From NCBI GenBank assembly GCA_011605725.1, contig JAAOZP010000017.1, positions 372,001 through 436,000 of the forward strand: a stretch of DNA of 64,000 nucleotides, in the 5' to 3' direction. This stretch comes from Nitrososphaerota archaeon (GTDB lineage: Archaea > Thermoproteota > EX4484-205 > JAAOZP01). Under the pieces are notes generated by a model. It saw nothing but the letters and a program-made list of their open reading frames with translations. It searched no databases and was not told the DNA's origin. This document shows, in pieces, positions 1 to 9,891 of this stretch. Every line of letters starts with the position of its first letter. Position 1 is the stretch's first letter. The position numbers and the translations under genes were made by a program.

Positions 1-1
1 A

Positions 2-1456
2 GAAGGCTTCCTGCTTAAAACATTAAACAATCATCTGGCAGTAGTGGGCGGCAGGCCTCGTGGAACTCTCTACGGCGTCTACACCCTGCTGGAAGAGAAG
101 CTTGGCGTCCGGTGGTTCACTCCTGAAGTGGAGCATGTGCCTAACATGACGCGTGTCGAAATCCCTCCTCTAGACGAGATTCAGAAACCAGATTTAGAAT
201 ACCGTGAAGTCTTCTGGACAGAAATGCTGAGGAATGCTGATTTCGCCGCCCGCCACAGGTTGAACGGTCATCATTACCGCTTGACTGAGAAGCACGGTGG
301 ACGGGCAGCCGTATTCTATCCTTTTGTGCACAGTTTAAACGAGTTAATACCTTGTGAAATCTGTGAGCAGCACCCTGAGTTCTGGCCGATGGTGAACGGT
401 AAACGTGTCAGCGGGTATGTTCAAAGATGCTTATCCAACCCTGAGCTTGTTAAAACAGCGGTTGAACGCGTGAAAAAATGGGTGGAGGAGCATCCTGACG
501 CGACTATCATAGATGTTTCACAGAACGATACGGGCTACTGGTGTCAGTGTCCGGATTGCAAAGCATTCGACGAAGCCGAGGGAAGCCCAGCTGCGTCTCT
601 CCTCAGGTTTGTAAACATTATTGCCGAATCTGTTGAAAAAGATTATCCGGGTATCCGTGTGGAGACACTAGCATACCAGTATAGCCGTAAGCCTCCGAAA
701 AACCTGCGTCCGCGGAGAAACGTTATAATCAGGCTTTGCTCAATCGAATGCTGCTTCTCCCACCTGTTGGAAAACTGCCCGTCGGAGGAGAATAAGAGTT
801 TCCGGAGAGATATTGAGGCCTGGCAGCCGGTTTCCCCCTTGCTTTATGTTTGGGATTACACTACTAACTTCGCCCATTATCTTCAGCCTTTTCCAAACCT
901 TGAAGTGCTTCAGCAGAACGTAAAGTTCTTCGTTAAACACGGTGTCAAAGGCTTGTTTGAACAGGGTAACTATTCTCCAGGTGGAAACGGGGAGATGGCA
1001 CCGTTAAGAGCATACCTGTTGGCGAAGCTCCTATGGAATCCTGATACTGATCTAAAGAAGCATGTTGACGATTTTCTGAAAGGCTATTACGGTAGGGCGA
1101 TGAATGCTGTTCGAGCCTACATAGAGCTGCTACATAGGAAAGCGAGAGAGAAAGAAGTTCACGTACATATTTACGACCCACCGACCTCCGCGTTTTTAGA
1201 CGACGAGTTTCTAGAGGAGGCTGAAAAGCTTTTTGACGAGGCTGAACGACTTGCTGACGATGAGGAGATACGTTTTCGCGTGCAGGTGGCGCGCCTACCA
1301 GTCTGGTATGTTAAGCTGGCGACGAACCGGGTGAAGGGTGAAGAAAGGTTAGGGCTGCTCCGCAGGTTTCTAGAAGTAGCCCGCAGGGCTGGTGTCACGC
1401 ATATTAGTGAAGGCTTGAAACTGGATGACTGGGTGAAGCGAATGGTTGAAGAATAA
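2..1456 (+). CDS. DUF4838-domain protein (GH20/alpha-glucuronidase-like), 5' truncated by window edge
   Basis: Open frame continues upstream of listed GTG at 44 to the window edge; GRPRGTLYGVYTLLEEKLGVRWFTP motif typical of DUF4838. Confidence 0.75.
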   Translation, partial: EGFLLKTLNNHLAVVGGRPRGTLYGVYTLLEEKLGVRWFTPEVEHVPNMTRVEIPPLDEIQKPDLEYREVFWTEMLRNADFAARHRLNGHHYRLTEKHGGRAAVFYPFVHSLNELIPCEICEQHPEFWPMVNGKRVSGYVQRCLSNPELVKTAVERVKKWVEEHPDATIIDVSQNDTGYWCQCPDCKAFDEAEGSPAASLLRFVNIIAESVEKDYPGIRVETLAYQYSRKPPKNLRPRRNVIIRLCSIECCFSHLLENCPSEENKSFRRDIEAWQPVSPLLYVWDYTTNFAHYLQPFPNLEVLQQNVKFFVKHGVKGLFEQGNYSPGGNGEMAPLRAYLLAKLLWNPDTDLKKHVDDFLKGYYGRAMNAVRAYIELLHRKAREKEVHVHIYDPPTSAFLDDEFLEEAEKLFDEAERLADDEEIRFRVQVARLPVWYVKLATNRVKGEERLGLLRRFLEVARRAGVTHISEGLKLDDWVKRMVEE

Positions 1457-1787
1457 GCATGCTTAGAAGTTTTCAATACGCGCGCTGTATTCGCTGGGCA
1501 AAGTACCTCTAGCTCTGTTAACTTCATACCAATAGTGTAGCTTAGGCTACCACAGTATGCGATCAACCTTTCTATGTTCAAACACAGCGATTGTAAGCTG
1601 CCTATCATCCATATTTAACTAGCAATGCTATTAACACTCCTTTCTCTTTTAAGCCTTCCACCAGCACATTGAAAGATTGGGAAAACAAGCGTGGTGCGTG
1701 TTAATTTTCTAAGTCTTACAAAACGTGGCAAACAGCTGGCTCGTATTAAAGCTTAAATAATGGAATCGCCAATAAACGCGGTGAAAG

Positions 1788-2486
1788 TTGGAGATATTCG
1801 AGAGTTTCTCTAAGTCTGTCGACTACGTTTCGAAGCTGTTGTCAAGAGGAGTGGAGCTCATAGCAATGATAATAATCAGCATAATTCCCATAGTCAACTT
1901 CATCTTCCTGGGCTATTGCAGTAAGATTTTGAAAGAGGGGCCTGCCAAGGACGAGCCCCCGAAGTTCGAGAACTTCGGAGAACTCTTTTGGGACGGGTTA
2001 AAGATATTCGTCGTAGCACTGTTATGGGCATTGCTGGCTATAATAATACTGGTGGCTGTGCTCGTCTCAGTTGTGCCTTGGTACTGGATCGGCAGCAGGC
2101 TCGGCTTTGCTAGTCTCGGAGTCATGCCACTCATCGCCATATTCACAGCACTCCTAGTTGGCATATGCGTGGGAATATTTGGGGTAATAGGTGTCCTTCT
2201 CGCCGCTAAGACTGGGGAAATATCTAAAGGGTTTTCCCTTCAGCAGATAATGACAGTGATAAACAGCGTCGGCTTAGCCAACCATGTTATCTGGGTGGTT
2301 GTATCAGCCATCATAACACTCATAGTAGGCTTGTTAAGCACGGTGCCGCTGATCGGTTGGCTCATAATCCTGGTGATAACTCCTCTTCTTGCAACCTTTC
2401 TAGCCAGGGCTGCAACACTCTTCTATTCGGATGCTGTTGAAAAAACCCTACTTCCGCCACCCCCGCCTCCACCTATAACTGTTTAA
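1788..2486 (+). CDS. DUF4013-like multi-pass membrane protein with polyproline C-terminus
   Basis: Several hydrophobic segments, NFIFLGY...FENFGELFWDGLK pattern, ends LLPPPPPPPITV. Confidence 0.65.
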   Translation: MEIFESFSKSVDYVSKLLSRGVELIAMIIISIIPIVNFIFLGYCSKILKEGPAKDEPPKFENFGELFWDGLKIFVVALLWALLAIIILVAVLVSVVPWYWIGSRLGFASLGVMPLIAIFTALLVGICVGIFGVIGVLLAAKTGEISKGFSLQQIMTVINSVGLANHVIWVVVSAIITLIVGLLSTVPLIGWLIILVITPLLATFLARAATLFYSDAVEKTLLPPPPPPPITV

Positions 2487-2637
2487 CCATCACGCGAGTT
2501 TCCCCTGAAAACCTGATTGAAGTAGTTTTTCAGCTTATACCATATTGTTTCCCGTGGCATGTGAATCAGCCAGCGCATCTGCAAAAATGTCTCATTTCAG
2601 CGCTCTAAATCTTTTTTAAACCAGAAGACGTTTCCCA

Positions 2638-3498
2638 GTGATCATGGGAGACTGGACTAGGAGAATCTTCATAGAACGAGCTGATCTCTTTCTTAAAATC
2701 ATGAATGAGAAATGGATTAAAACAGAGGCTCTCGTCGACGGAATGATAAGGCTGCTTAAGGATTTCAACATTGAAAGCGGAAGGATACTGGATCTTTGCT
2801 GCGGAAACGGGAGGGTTGCAATAACCTTTGCTAAAAAGGGTTTCAGAGCCGTGGGCATCGATTTTTCCCCCATGTTTATCGAAGATGCTAAAGAAAAGGC
2901 AAGGGAGCTAGGCGTCTCTAAAAGGACCAGCTTCATATGTGGCGACGCTAGAAGACTCTTGAGCCTCGTGCCCAAGGATGCGTTTTTCGACGTAGTAACC
3001 AGTGTCTGGACATCAATAGGCTATTACAGTAAGGATGAAGACCTTTCAGTTTTCAAGCAGGCGAGAAAGCTAACAAGAGATGGAGGGATACTTTTCATAG
3101 CTGAGACAGTTCATAGAGATTCCCTAAACCTGAGTTTCTGCCCTTCATCGTTCACGCTCTACGAGAATATTGTTCTAGTTGAAGAAAGGAAGTGGGACGT
3201 GCTCACCTCTAAGCTTAGAACCACATGGTCTTTCTACGCGAAGAACGGTGATAACCTAAGGCTTATTGACAGAATCATGTTCGACATATACGTCTATAGC
3301 GTAAGCGAGCTTGCATCAATGTTGAGGGAAGCAGGTTGGGAAACCGTCGCAACATATGGGAACCTGGCTACTGGACAACTGTTCAGCCCCTGGACAGAGT
3401 TAAACCTGGTTGCGAAAACCACTAACATGCAGCATGATGAAAAAGGTAGTGGCACTACACAGTTTTTTAAAAAGACTGAAAGGAGTTTAAAGGATTAA
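2638..3498 (+). CDS. SAM-dependent class I methyltransferase
   Basis: Motif I ILDLCCGNGRVAI and downstream Rossmann methyltransferase pattern. Confidence 0.8.
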   Translation: MIMGDWTRRIFIERADLFLKIMNEKWIKTEALVDGMIRLLKDFNIESGRILDLCCGNGRVAITFAKKGFRAVGIDFSPMFIEDAKEKARELGVSKRTSFICGDARRLLSLVPKDAFFDVVTSVWTSIGYYSKDEDLSVFKQARKLTRDGGILFIAETVHRDSLNLSFCPSSFTLYENIVLVEERKWDVLTSKLRTTWSFYAKNGDNLRLIDRIMFDIYVYSVSELASMLREAGWETVATYGNLATGQLFSPWTELNLVAKTTNMQHDEKGSGTTQFFKKTERSLKD

Positions 3499-4427
3499 GC
3501 TTCCTTAACACCCTCTAAAGCCTCGCGCAAACCCTTGTAGCGGTTACGAACAGTAACCTCAGTAACATTACTTGCTTCAGCAATCTGTTTTTGAGTGAAC
3601 AATTGTAAACCAAGCCTCTGCGTAGCAAGATACATCGCGGCCGCAACCATTCCAAGCGGGTCTTTACCAGCCGTGATCTTTTTCTCCTTAGCCTCTTTTA
3701 AAATTTTCAATGTTTCTCTCTCCACCTCCGGTCCGACTTTAAGCTTGCTCGCGACTTTTTCAACATATATCGCCGGGTCGCTGAGAGGCATTTTGCTTTC
3801 AAGCGACCTGATCAACAGCCTGTAGCTTCTCGCCACCTCCTTCCTCTTAAGCCCTGAAGCATTCGCAACCTCTTTAAGCGTCCTCGGGATTCCACTGTCT
3901 CTGCATGCTGCGTACAATGCTGCCGCCGCGAGACTGTTTATCGGTCTCCCCCTCACCAGTCCTCTTTCAAGAGCGTCACGATAGATCTGCACTGCCCTCG
4001 TGTATGTTGCCTTCGGCGCTTTAAGCTGGTCTGCTATCTGCGATATTACTTTACTCGCAACCTGCAGGTTTCTCTCCGCCGAGTTGTACGCCCTGTTTCT
4101 CTGCTGCCATAGTCTTAGCTTCTGGGCTTCAGCCATTGCTTTCTCAGAAAGCACTTTGCCAGTTGCGTCTTTAATTCCTGTTTCAAGCGTGGTTGATAGT
4201 CCATAATCATATATTGCTGTTGATAGGGGACTTCCAACCCTATCTCTTTTCTCTGATTCCTCGTCTCCAAATTCCCTCCATTCTTTCGACTCGTCAAGCA
4301 TCTTCTGCACGAGTACGAAGCCGCATGCTGAGCAATAGATTTCCCCAGACCTTTTATCCTCCACTATCTTCTTCGAGCCGCACTGGGGACATGCCCACCT
4401 CTGCAGCTCGTCTGATGGGAGGCTCAT
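3495..4427 (-). CDS. tfb: Transcription initiation factor IIB
   Basis: N-terminal Zn ribbon CPQCGSKK...CSACG and two cyclin-like repeats. Confidence 0.97.
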   Translation of the reverse strand: MSLPSDELQRWACPQCGSKKIVEDKRSGEIYCSACGFVLVQKMLDESKEWREFGDEESEKRDRVGSPLSTAIYDYGLSTTLETGIKDATGKVLSEKAMAEAQKLRLWQQRNRAYNSAERNLQVASKVISQIADQLKAPKATYTRAVQIYRDALERGLVRGRPINSLAAAALYAACRDSGIPRTLKEVANASGLKRKEVARSYRLLIRSLESKMPLSDPAIYVEKVASKLKVGPEVERETLKILKEAKEKKITAGKDPLGMVAAAMYLATQRLGLQLFTQKQIAEASNVTEVTVRNRYKGLREALEGVKEA

Positions 4428-4622
4428 CTCTCAAACCTCCTGCGGAAAAGCTTAAAAGCAGGTGCCATTTTCACTCAACCCTCCCATACCATTATTTAAA
4501 CTTTTCGCTTTTCCGGCCGAGTAGTCAAAAACCCCCTTCTCACGGTTTCCCCAGCCGAATAAACCCTTATTTCCCAGTTTCTCCCGGATGATTAAAACCG
4601 TTTAAAAGGGTTTAGAGTATTA

Positions 4623-4638
4623 TTTAGCGCACGCTAAA
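4623..4638. promoter_or_regulatory. Perfect inverted repeat TTTAGCG-CA-CGCTAAA abutting dinB start codon; TATA-like TTTAAAAG at 4601
   Basis: 7-bp arms with 2-nt spacer, read directly; placement overlaps predicted TSS. Confidence 0.6.
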
Positions 4639-5780
4639 TGAGCCTTTGGAAAAACCCTGTCGAAAAGCAGGCGTCGCAACCCAGAGTTATAATGCTCGTT
4701 GACCTAGACTATTTTTTCGCGCAGTGCGAGGAAGTAAGGAATCCTTCTTTAAGAAACAAGCCTGTGGTTGTATGTGTGTACTCTGGAAGAAGTGGGGAAA
4801 GCGGTGTTGTGAGCACTGCAAACTATGAGGCTAGGAAATACGGTGTTAAATCAGGCATCCCTATCACCGTGGCTAAAAAAAGGCTGGCGAATGTTGACGC
4901 AGTATTTCTCCCTGTTGACCATGATTATTACGACAGGGTTTCAGAAGAAGTGATGAATATCCTTAGGAATCATGCTGATGTCTTCGAGCAGGCGGGGGTT
5001 GACGAAGCCTACTTGGATGTGAGCGAGAGAGTTGGAAGAAGCTTTGATAAAGCCAGGGAATTAGCTGAGAAGATAAAGGAGGAGGTGAGGAGAAGCAAGG
5101 GGTTGACATGTTCAATAGGCATCGGTCCGAATAAGCTTGTCGCTAAGATTGCTGCCGACAGTCAAAAGCCGGATGGCCTAACGGTTGTTAAACCCGAAGA
5201 GGTTCAAGGCTTCCTTTCACCCCTGCCGGTCAACCGGTTAATCGGAGTCGGAGCCAAGACCCAGAGCCGGATGGAGAGCCTAGGCATTAAGACGATCGGC
5301 GACCTAGCTGGTTTTAGTGTTCAGAGGCTCGTTGAGCTTTTCGGGGAGAAGCTTGGCATTTACTTCTATAATGCTTCCCATGGGGTAGATAACAGGCCTG
5401 TTGAAGAAAAAGGTGAAACGGCATCCATAAGTAGAATATCGACTCTTAGGGAAGATACTCGCGACACAGAGGCTATTATGAGAAAGGCTGGTGAGCTTTG
5501 CGACGAGATTCAAGCTGAACTCGCCCGGCGTAGGCTAAAGGCTAAGCAGATTGGAATAATAGTTATTTCTAAAGATACTAGTGTTCACAGCAGGTCGAAA
5601 ACCCTGGCACAGCCCACGAGTAATCCGGAGGCGCTTAAAAAGGATGTGAGAGAACTGTTTGAAAGATTTCTGAGGGAATCCGGGCTTGAAGCGCGAAGAG
5701 TAGGTGTGAAGGTCTCAGGCTTCGTTAGAGGAGACAGTCAGAGAAGACTGGGAAGCTTTATTCAGGGCGAGGCAGAGTAA
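4638..5780 (+). CDS. dbh/dinB: Y-family DNA polymerase IV
   Basis: MLVDLDYFFAQCEEVRNPSL, YSGRSGESGVVSTANYEARKYGV, SIGIGPNKLVAKIAAD motifs. Confidence 0.97.
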   Translation: MSLWKNPVEKQASQPRVIMLVDLDYFFAQCEEVRNPSLRNKPVVVCVYSGRSGESGVVSTANYEARKYGVKSGIPITVAKKRLANVDAVFLPVDHDYYDRVSEEVMNILRNHADVFEQAGVDEAYLDVSERVGRSFDKARELAEKIKEEVRRSKGLTCSIGIGPNKLVAKIAADSQKPDGLTVVKPEEVQGFLSPLPVNRLIGVGAKTQSRMESLGIKTIGDLAGFSVQRLVELFGEKLGIYFYNASHGVDNRPVEEKGETASISRISTLREDTRDTEAIMRKAGELCDEIQAELARRRLKAKQIGIIVISKDTSVHSRSKTLAQPTSNPEALKKDVRELFERFLRESGLEARRVGVKVSGFVRGDSQRRLGSFIQGEAE

Positions 5781-6061
5781 TACTTCCTCAAACATCCAGG
5801 CAATCCGTCACCACAGGCTTCCGTCAGTAGTGTGCACCGGATCTTCCGGAGACGAAGACAACGATACCAGCCATGGTTTGTCTTAGACACCGCATCCCGC
5901 CGGCTAATCCATATTCAAAAACCCTTAACCTCCCTGTTCCACCGGTTTTTATGCGCAGAACCATTGTCCTAATTGATGCTCATTTTCACACAACCCTCTC
6001 CCTCAAACGTTTACCTGCCTCCGTATTTTTAAAGACGGTTTCAAACGGCTTTTCAGCCATG

Positions 6062-7021
6062 ATGACGGAGTGCTCGCTTGAGGATATTGACGGCGTTGGG
6101 CCTGCGACGGCGAGGAAGCTCAGGGAAGCTGGCTTCGTAAGCATTGAGTCCCTAGCGGTTGCAACAGCATTCGAGATCTCCGAGGCTACTGGAATAGGCT
6201 ATGATACTGCTCTCAAGATCTCCCAGGCTGCCAGGGAGCTTGTCAAGATAGACCTGGTTACTGCAGACGAGGTTTTGAAGAGGAGGCAGCAGGCCCAGAA
6301 GATCACGACTGGAAGCAAAGCCTTAGACGCTCTTCTCGGGGGAGGAATCGAGACTCAAGCCATAACGGAGCTTGTTGGAGAATTCGGAACCGGGAAGACC
6401 CAGCTCTGCCACACTTTATGCGTGACAGTTCAGCTTCCCAAGGATAAGGGCGGGTTGGAGGCCGGCGCGTTATTCATAGATACTGAGGGGACGTTCAGGC
6501 CTGAGAGGATTGTTCAGATAGCTAGGAAACACAGGCTTGAAGCCGAGAAGGCTCTTAAGAACATTATCTACGCTAGAGTTTACAACTCTGATCATCAGGT
6601 TCTCTTGGTTGACAAGGCTTGGGAAATATGCAGTCAGCACCCAATAAGGCTGATTATCGTAGACTCTCTGACAAGCCAGTTCAGGGGAGAGTATCTTGGG
6701 AGGGAAGCGTTAGCCTTAAGGCAGCAGAGGCTTAACGGCCATGTTCACAAGCTGCTTAAGTTGGCTGAGGCTCTTAACCTTGCCGTTGTCGTTACTAACC
6801 AGGTTGTCGCTAACCCTGGCCAGTTCTTCGGAGACCCCAACAAGCCGGCAGGCGGGAACGTAGTTGCGCATGCAAGCACCTACAGGCTGTTTCTAAGGAA
6901 GGGTAAGGAGAATACCCGTGTTGCATGCCTCTTCGACGCTCCACACCTGCCTTATGGGGAGGCTTCTTTCCTCGTTGGTGAAGGCGGGGTTGTGGATTCG
7001 CCAGGATCCGAGTCTAGTTAA
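6062..7021 (+). CDS. radA: DNA repair and recombination protein RadA
   Basis: HhH N-domain, Walker A GEFGTGKTQ, LIIVDSLTSQFR, TNQVVANPG; likely start at ATG 6059/6062 rather than 5873. Confidence 0.96.
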   Translation: MTECSLEDIDGVGPATARKLREAGFVSIESLAVATAFEISEATGIGYDTALKISQAARELVKIDLVTADEVLKRRQQAQKITTGSKALDALLGGGIETQAITELVGEFGTGKTQLCHTLCVTVQLPKDKGGLEAGALFIDTEGTFRPERIVQIARKHRLEAEKALKNIIYARVYNSDHQVLLVDKAWEICSQHPIRLIIVDSLTSQFRGEYLGREALALRQQRLNGHVHKLLKLAEALNLAVVVTNQVVANPGQFFGDPNKPAGGNVVAHASTYRLFLRKGKENTRVACLFDAPHLPYGEASFLVGEGGVVDSPGSESS

Positions 7022-7796
7022 ACGGTACTACGAGTCAGCAAGTATTCCGGTAAACCTGCCCTGGAAACTTAGCAGGAAGCATATCAGGATAGTTACTCGA
7101 GACGGGCGTTTCATAAAGCTTAACACGCTTAGAAACAGGATAAACTCTAAAGCATTATGGAGGCTCTGCGCCAAGTATGCTCCTACGCACGTCTGCATGA
7201 GCGTGCTCGACTACCTTTCCCCTGAGAAGGTTGGGCTGAGTAGCGAAGCAAGACATGCCTACCCTGTTGGCGGAGAGTATGTTGTCGACGTTGACAACTC
7301 CCTGTTTAGAGGGATAGATAGCCACGAGCATCCCAGGACACTGGTCTGCTACGAGTGTCTAGAGATTGTTAAGAAGTACACCATTAGAATCTGCGAACTC
7401 ATCGAGGAGAACTACAGCAACATAATTATAGTTTTCAGCGGCGTAAGGGGCTTCCACATTCATGTGCTCGACTTTCAGGCTGGAGACTGGGCTTCCTTCG
7501 ACGGGCACAACCTGTTTAAGAGTCACAAGGCCGCCAGGTTTCGCTACACCCTCCACCTCTCTAGGATGCTTGACACGCTTTTAGATAAGTCCCGTTTCAC
7601 GCTCTCAGTAGACCCGATGAAGGCTATAGCTGTTCCCTACTCTCTCAACGCCTCCACCATGCTGGTTTGCAGACCCGTAGGAAGCAGAATAGACCTTGAG
7701 AGGAAGAGCGTAACCAAGATACTCGACGAGGCAAACCCGGCTCTATTAATATGGCCGGTTAAAGCCATCTCTGAGCAACACGTCGAGTTTCAGTAA
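6990..7796 (+). CDS. DNA primase small subunit-like (PriS/AEP family) protein
   Basis: APTHVCMSVLDYLSPEKV, VVDVDN, FSGVRGFHIHV, VDPMKAIAVPYSLN resemble PriS motifs; probable TTG start overlapping radA end. Confidence 0.7.
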   Translation: MWIRQDPSLVKRYYESASIPVNLPWKLSRKHIRIVTRDGRFIKLNTLRNRINSKALWRLCAKYAPTHVCMSVLDYLSPEKVGLSSEARHAYPVGGEYVVDVDNSLFRGIDSHEHPRTLVCYECLEIVKKYTIRICELIEENYSNIIIVFSGVRGFHIHVLDFQAGDWASFDGHNLFKSHKAARFRYTLHLSRMLDTLLDKSRFTLSVDPMKAIAVPYSLNASTMLVCRPVGSRIDLERKSVTKILDEANPALLIWPVKAISEQHVEFQ

Positions 7797-7844
7797 ACCA
7801 TTTACGCTAAAAACACCGTAGGCCGTATCCGCGAATGATTTTCC

Positions 7845-8342
7845 ATGCTCCTCCTAAACGTGAAAATGCGATTTTCAGGGAAACTCATGTTCGAAGGGAT
7901 AAGGAAACAGATAAATCAAAGAGCAGGCTTATTCCTAATCGTGGTGACTAGGGCGAGAGATTTAATCGAGGATGCTGAGGACTTCCTAGGGTCTGCTTTA
8001 GACCTGTTTAAAACCGGAAGATGGTCAAAAGTATGCTTTAACGCGCAACAGGCAGCCGAGCTTTCCCTCAAGGCGGCTTTAAATCACTACGGTGTCGAAA
8101 AAAGGACGCACTCGCTTGTCGACCTAGTCGAAGAGCTGATTAAGATAGATGAACGGTTCAAAGCCTTTCAGGAAAACGCTAAGATACTGGACCAGTACTA
8201 TATTCCGACAAGGTATGCCAATGCTTTTGCAAGCGGGCCCGCTAAGAGATATTTCACAAGGCTACAGGCTGAGCAGGCAATAAGCCTAGCGAAATCCATT
8301 TTCGAGGAGGCGAAGAAGATTGTTACCGAAGGAGAAACTTAA
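7845..8342 (+). CDS. HEPN-domain protein (HEPN-MNT pair)
   Basis: ARDLIEDAEDFLGSALDLFKTGRWSKVCFNAQQAAELSLKA pattern; overlaps downstream MNT gene; start may be further in. Confidence 0.85.
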   Translation: MLLLNVKMRFSGKLMFEGIRKQINQRAGLFLIVVTRARDLIEDAEDFLGSALDLFKTGRWSKVCFNAQQAAELSLKAALNHYGVEKRTHSLVDLVEELIKIDERFKAFQENAKILDQYYIPTRYANAFASGPAKRYFTRLQAEQAISLAKSIFEEAKKIVTEGET

Positions 8343-8751
8343 GAACATCGCCTACGAGAAGGTTATGGAGTTTCTACGTCAAGTCGAAAAGCTTAAGCCG
8401 ATGCTCATCGTGCTTTTCGGCTCCTACGCTAGGGGGGACTTCACTGAGAAGAGCGACATAGATGTGTGCATAGTGGCTGAGAATCTTCCCGAGAACATTT
8501 TCGAGAGGAGGAGCCTATCCGGGCTTTACAGGGTAGACAATCTGAGGGCCGTCGGATATTTCCCGCAAGAGTTTCTAGAGGAATTAGAGAAGCCTAACTT
8601 CTTCCTGTACGATGTGCTTGAGGACGGCATAATTATTCACTACGACAAGTCTTTTCTGGAAAACGTAATGGAGAAAAGAAACACGGTTAAAAAGAAAATG
8701 GGTTTAGTAAGGGAAAGCGACGGCTGGAGGATAATGAGAAAAGAGAAATAA
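8320..8751 (+). CDS. Minimal nucleotidyltransferase (MNT) partner
   Basis: LFGSYARGDFTEKSDIDVCIV nucleotidyltransferase motif. Confidence 0.88.
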   Translation: MLPKEKLKNIAYEKVMEFLRQVEKLKPMLIVLFGSYARGDFTEKSDIDVCIVAENLPENIFERRSLSGLYRVDNLRAVGYFPQEFLEELEKPNFFLYDVLEDGIIIHYDKSFLENVMEKRNTVKKKMGLVRESDGWRIMRKEK

Positions 8752-9018
8752 AGCAGACGCGTCTTTAAACCGTGAGAGAATGAGGAAACTATAATAGCGC
8801 GTGCTGAATTTTAGCCCATCCCGACTTGGGCACGGGATGCTGATCTAATGTTTAGCAGTATATTCTCTTAAGGCTTAGCGCAACCCTACTCCTTTTTAAG
8901 TATTATACAGCGCATATTAGAGTTTCGAGGCCAGAATACTTACGATGGCGCATGCTCACAGATACGGGAGCCCCCAGCGCGCTAGCCTAGCTTTCAATAC
9001 TGGTTTCTAAAAACATTC

Positions 9019-9431
9019 TTATTTTTCAGCACTGGAGGTAATCCAGATTCTTTTAATCCCTCTAACCTTGTCGAACTCCCTGTCTTCGAAAACTATATTA
9101 CTTATCCCGGCTTTCTCCATCGTTGCCAAGTGTATAGCGTCAGAGGTTTCAAACCGTATTTCAACAAGTATTTTTCAGCGGGCTTTGAATCCTTCTCTTC
9201 AACAGGCAAGACTTCAGCGTAGGGCAGCACTATGTTTTTCAAGAAATCTAGAGTTGTTTCATACGACACTCCATACTTTCTCGATATGTAAAGCACCTTA
9301 TCTATCACAAGCATGCCCGTAAACAGCTGTTCTTCAAGAAGTCTTTTAAACAGCCCTTCTACCAGCCTTCTTTCATCATCCACCATAGCGTTCAAGTATA
9401 TGAAGAGGCAAGCATCTAGAAAGGCTTTCAA
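9019..9431 (-). pseudogene. VapC-like PIN toxin with frameshift
   Basis: N-part MKAFLDACLFIYLNAM...YLLKYGLKP in one frame; SDAIHLATMEKAGISNIVFEDREFDKVRGIKRIWI continues in another frame after about 9145. Confidence 0.8.
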
Positions 9432-9709
9432 CCAGCGTTCTCCTCAAACTCCATTTCTAAATAGGCCTTACTCAGGCCCCCCAGTTTCAGACCAGAAACC
9501 CCTATCCTTCTAATCTTTTCAACATGCTCCTTAAGCCTTTTCATTATTTCCTCCTGAGAGGGTTTTCCCCTTATCAGGATTCCTTCAGAAGTGAGTTCGA
9601 TCGAAACCTTCTCTCCCTCCACTATTCCATACCTGTCTCTAAACACTTTAGGGATGAGTATTTGACCCTTTTCTCCAACTTTTACCTTGAGTTCAACCAT
9701 GGTTTCCAA
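9428..9709 (-). CDS. AbrB/SpoVT-family VapB antitoxin
   Basis: KVGEKGQILIPKVFRDRYGIVEGEKVSIELTSEGILIRG. Confidence 0.9.
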   Translation of the reverse strand: METMVELKVKVGEKGQILIPKVFRDRYGIVEGEKVSIELTSEGILIRGKPSQEEIMKRLKEHVEKIRRIGVSGLKLGGLSKAYLEMEFEENAG

Positions 9710-9891
9710 AAGTTATACCTTAGTTGAAATCTTAAGCCTTTCCAACTTGAGTAGCAGCCAATGGGCACCTCCTCCTTCCCAAAGAAAGAGGCGAAAACCC
9801 TTGCTTCATCTAACAGCTTTCTCCTCAGCCCCCGCTACCTAAACCGACTCGAGAAGTATACTCTTAGTCTGAAGTTGTTTGTTTAACTCTA

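Noticed and set aside
1171-1608. Antisense ORFs such as 1171-1608(-), 1913-2164(-), 2616-2975(-), 12092-12859(+), 13264-13965(+), 17593-18117(-), 34806-35321(-), 40749-41237(-)
   Set aside because: Shadow ORFs opposite well-supported genes, low-complexity Ser/Leu/Pro-rich products without family motifs
5873-6058. 62-aa N-terminal extension of the RadA ORF
   Set aside because: Sequence before MMTECSLEDIDGVG is not RadA-like and contains promoter-like A/T-rich sequence; translation probably starts at 6059 or 6062
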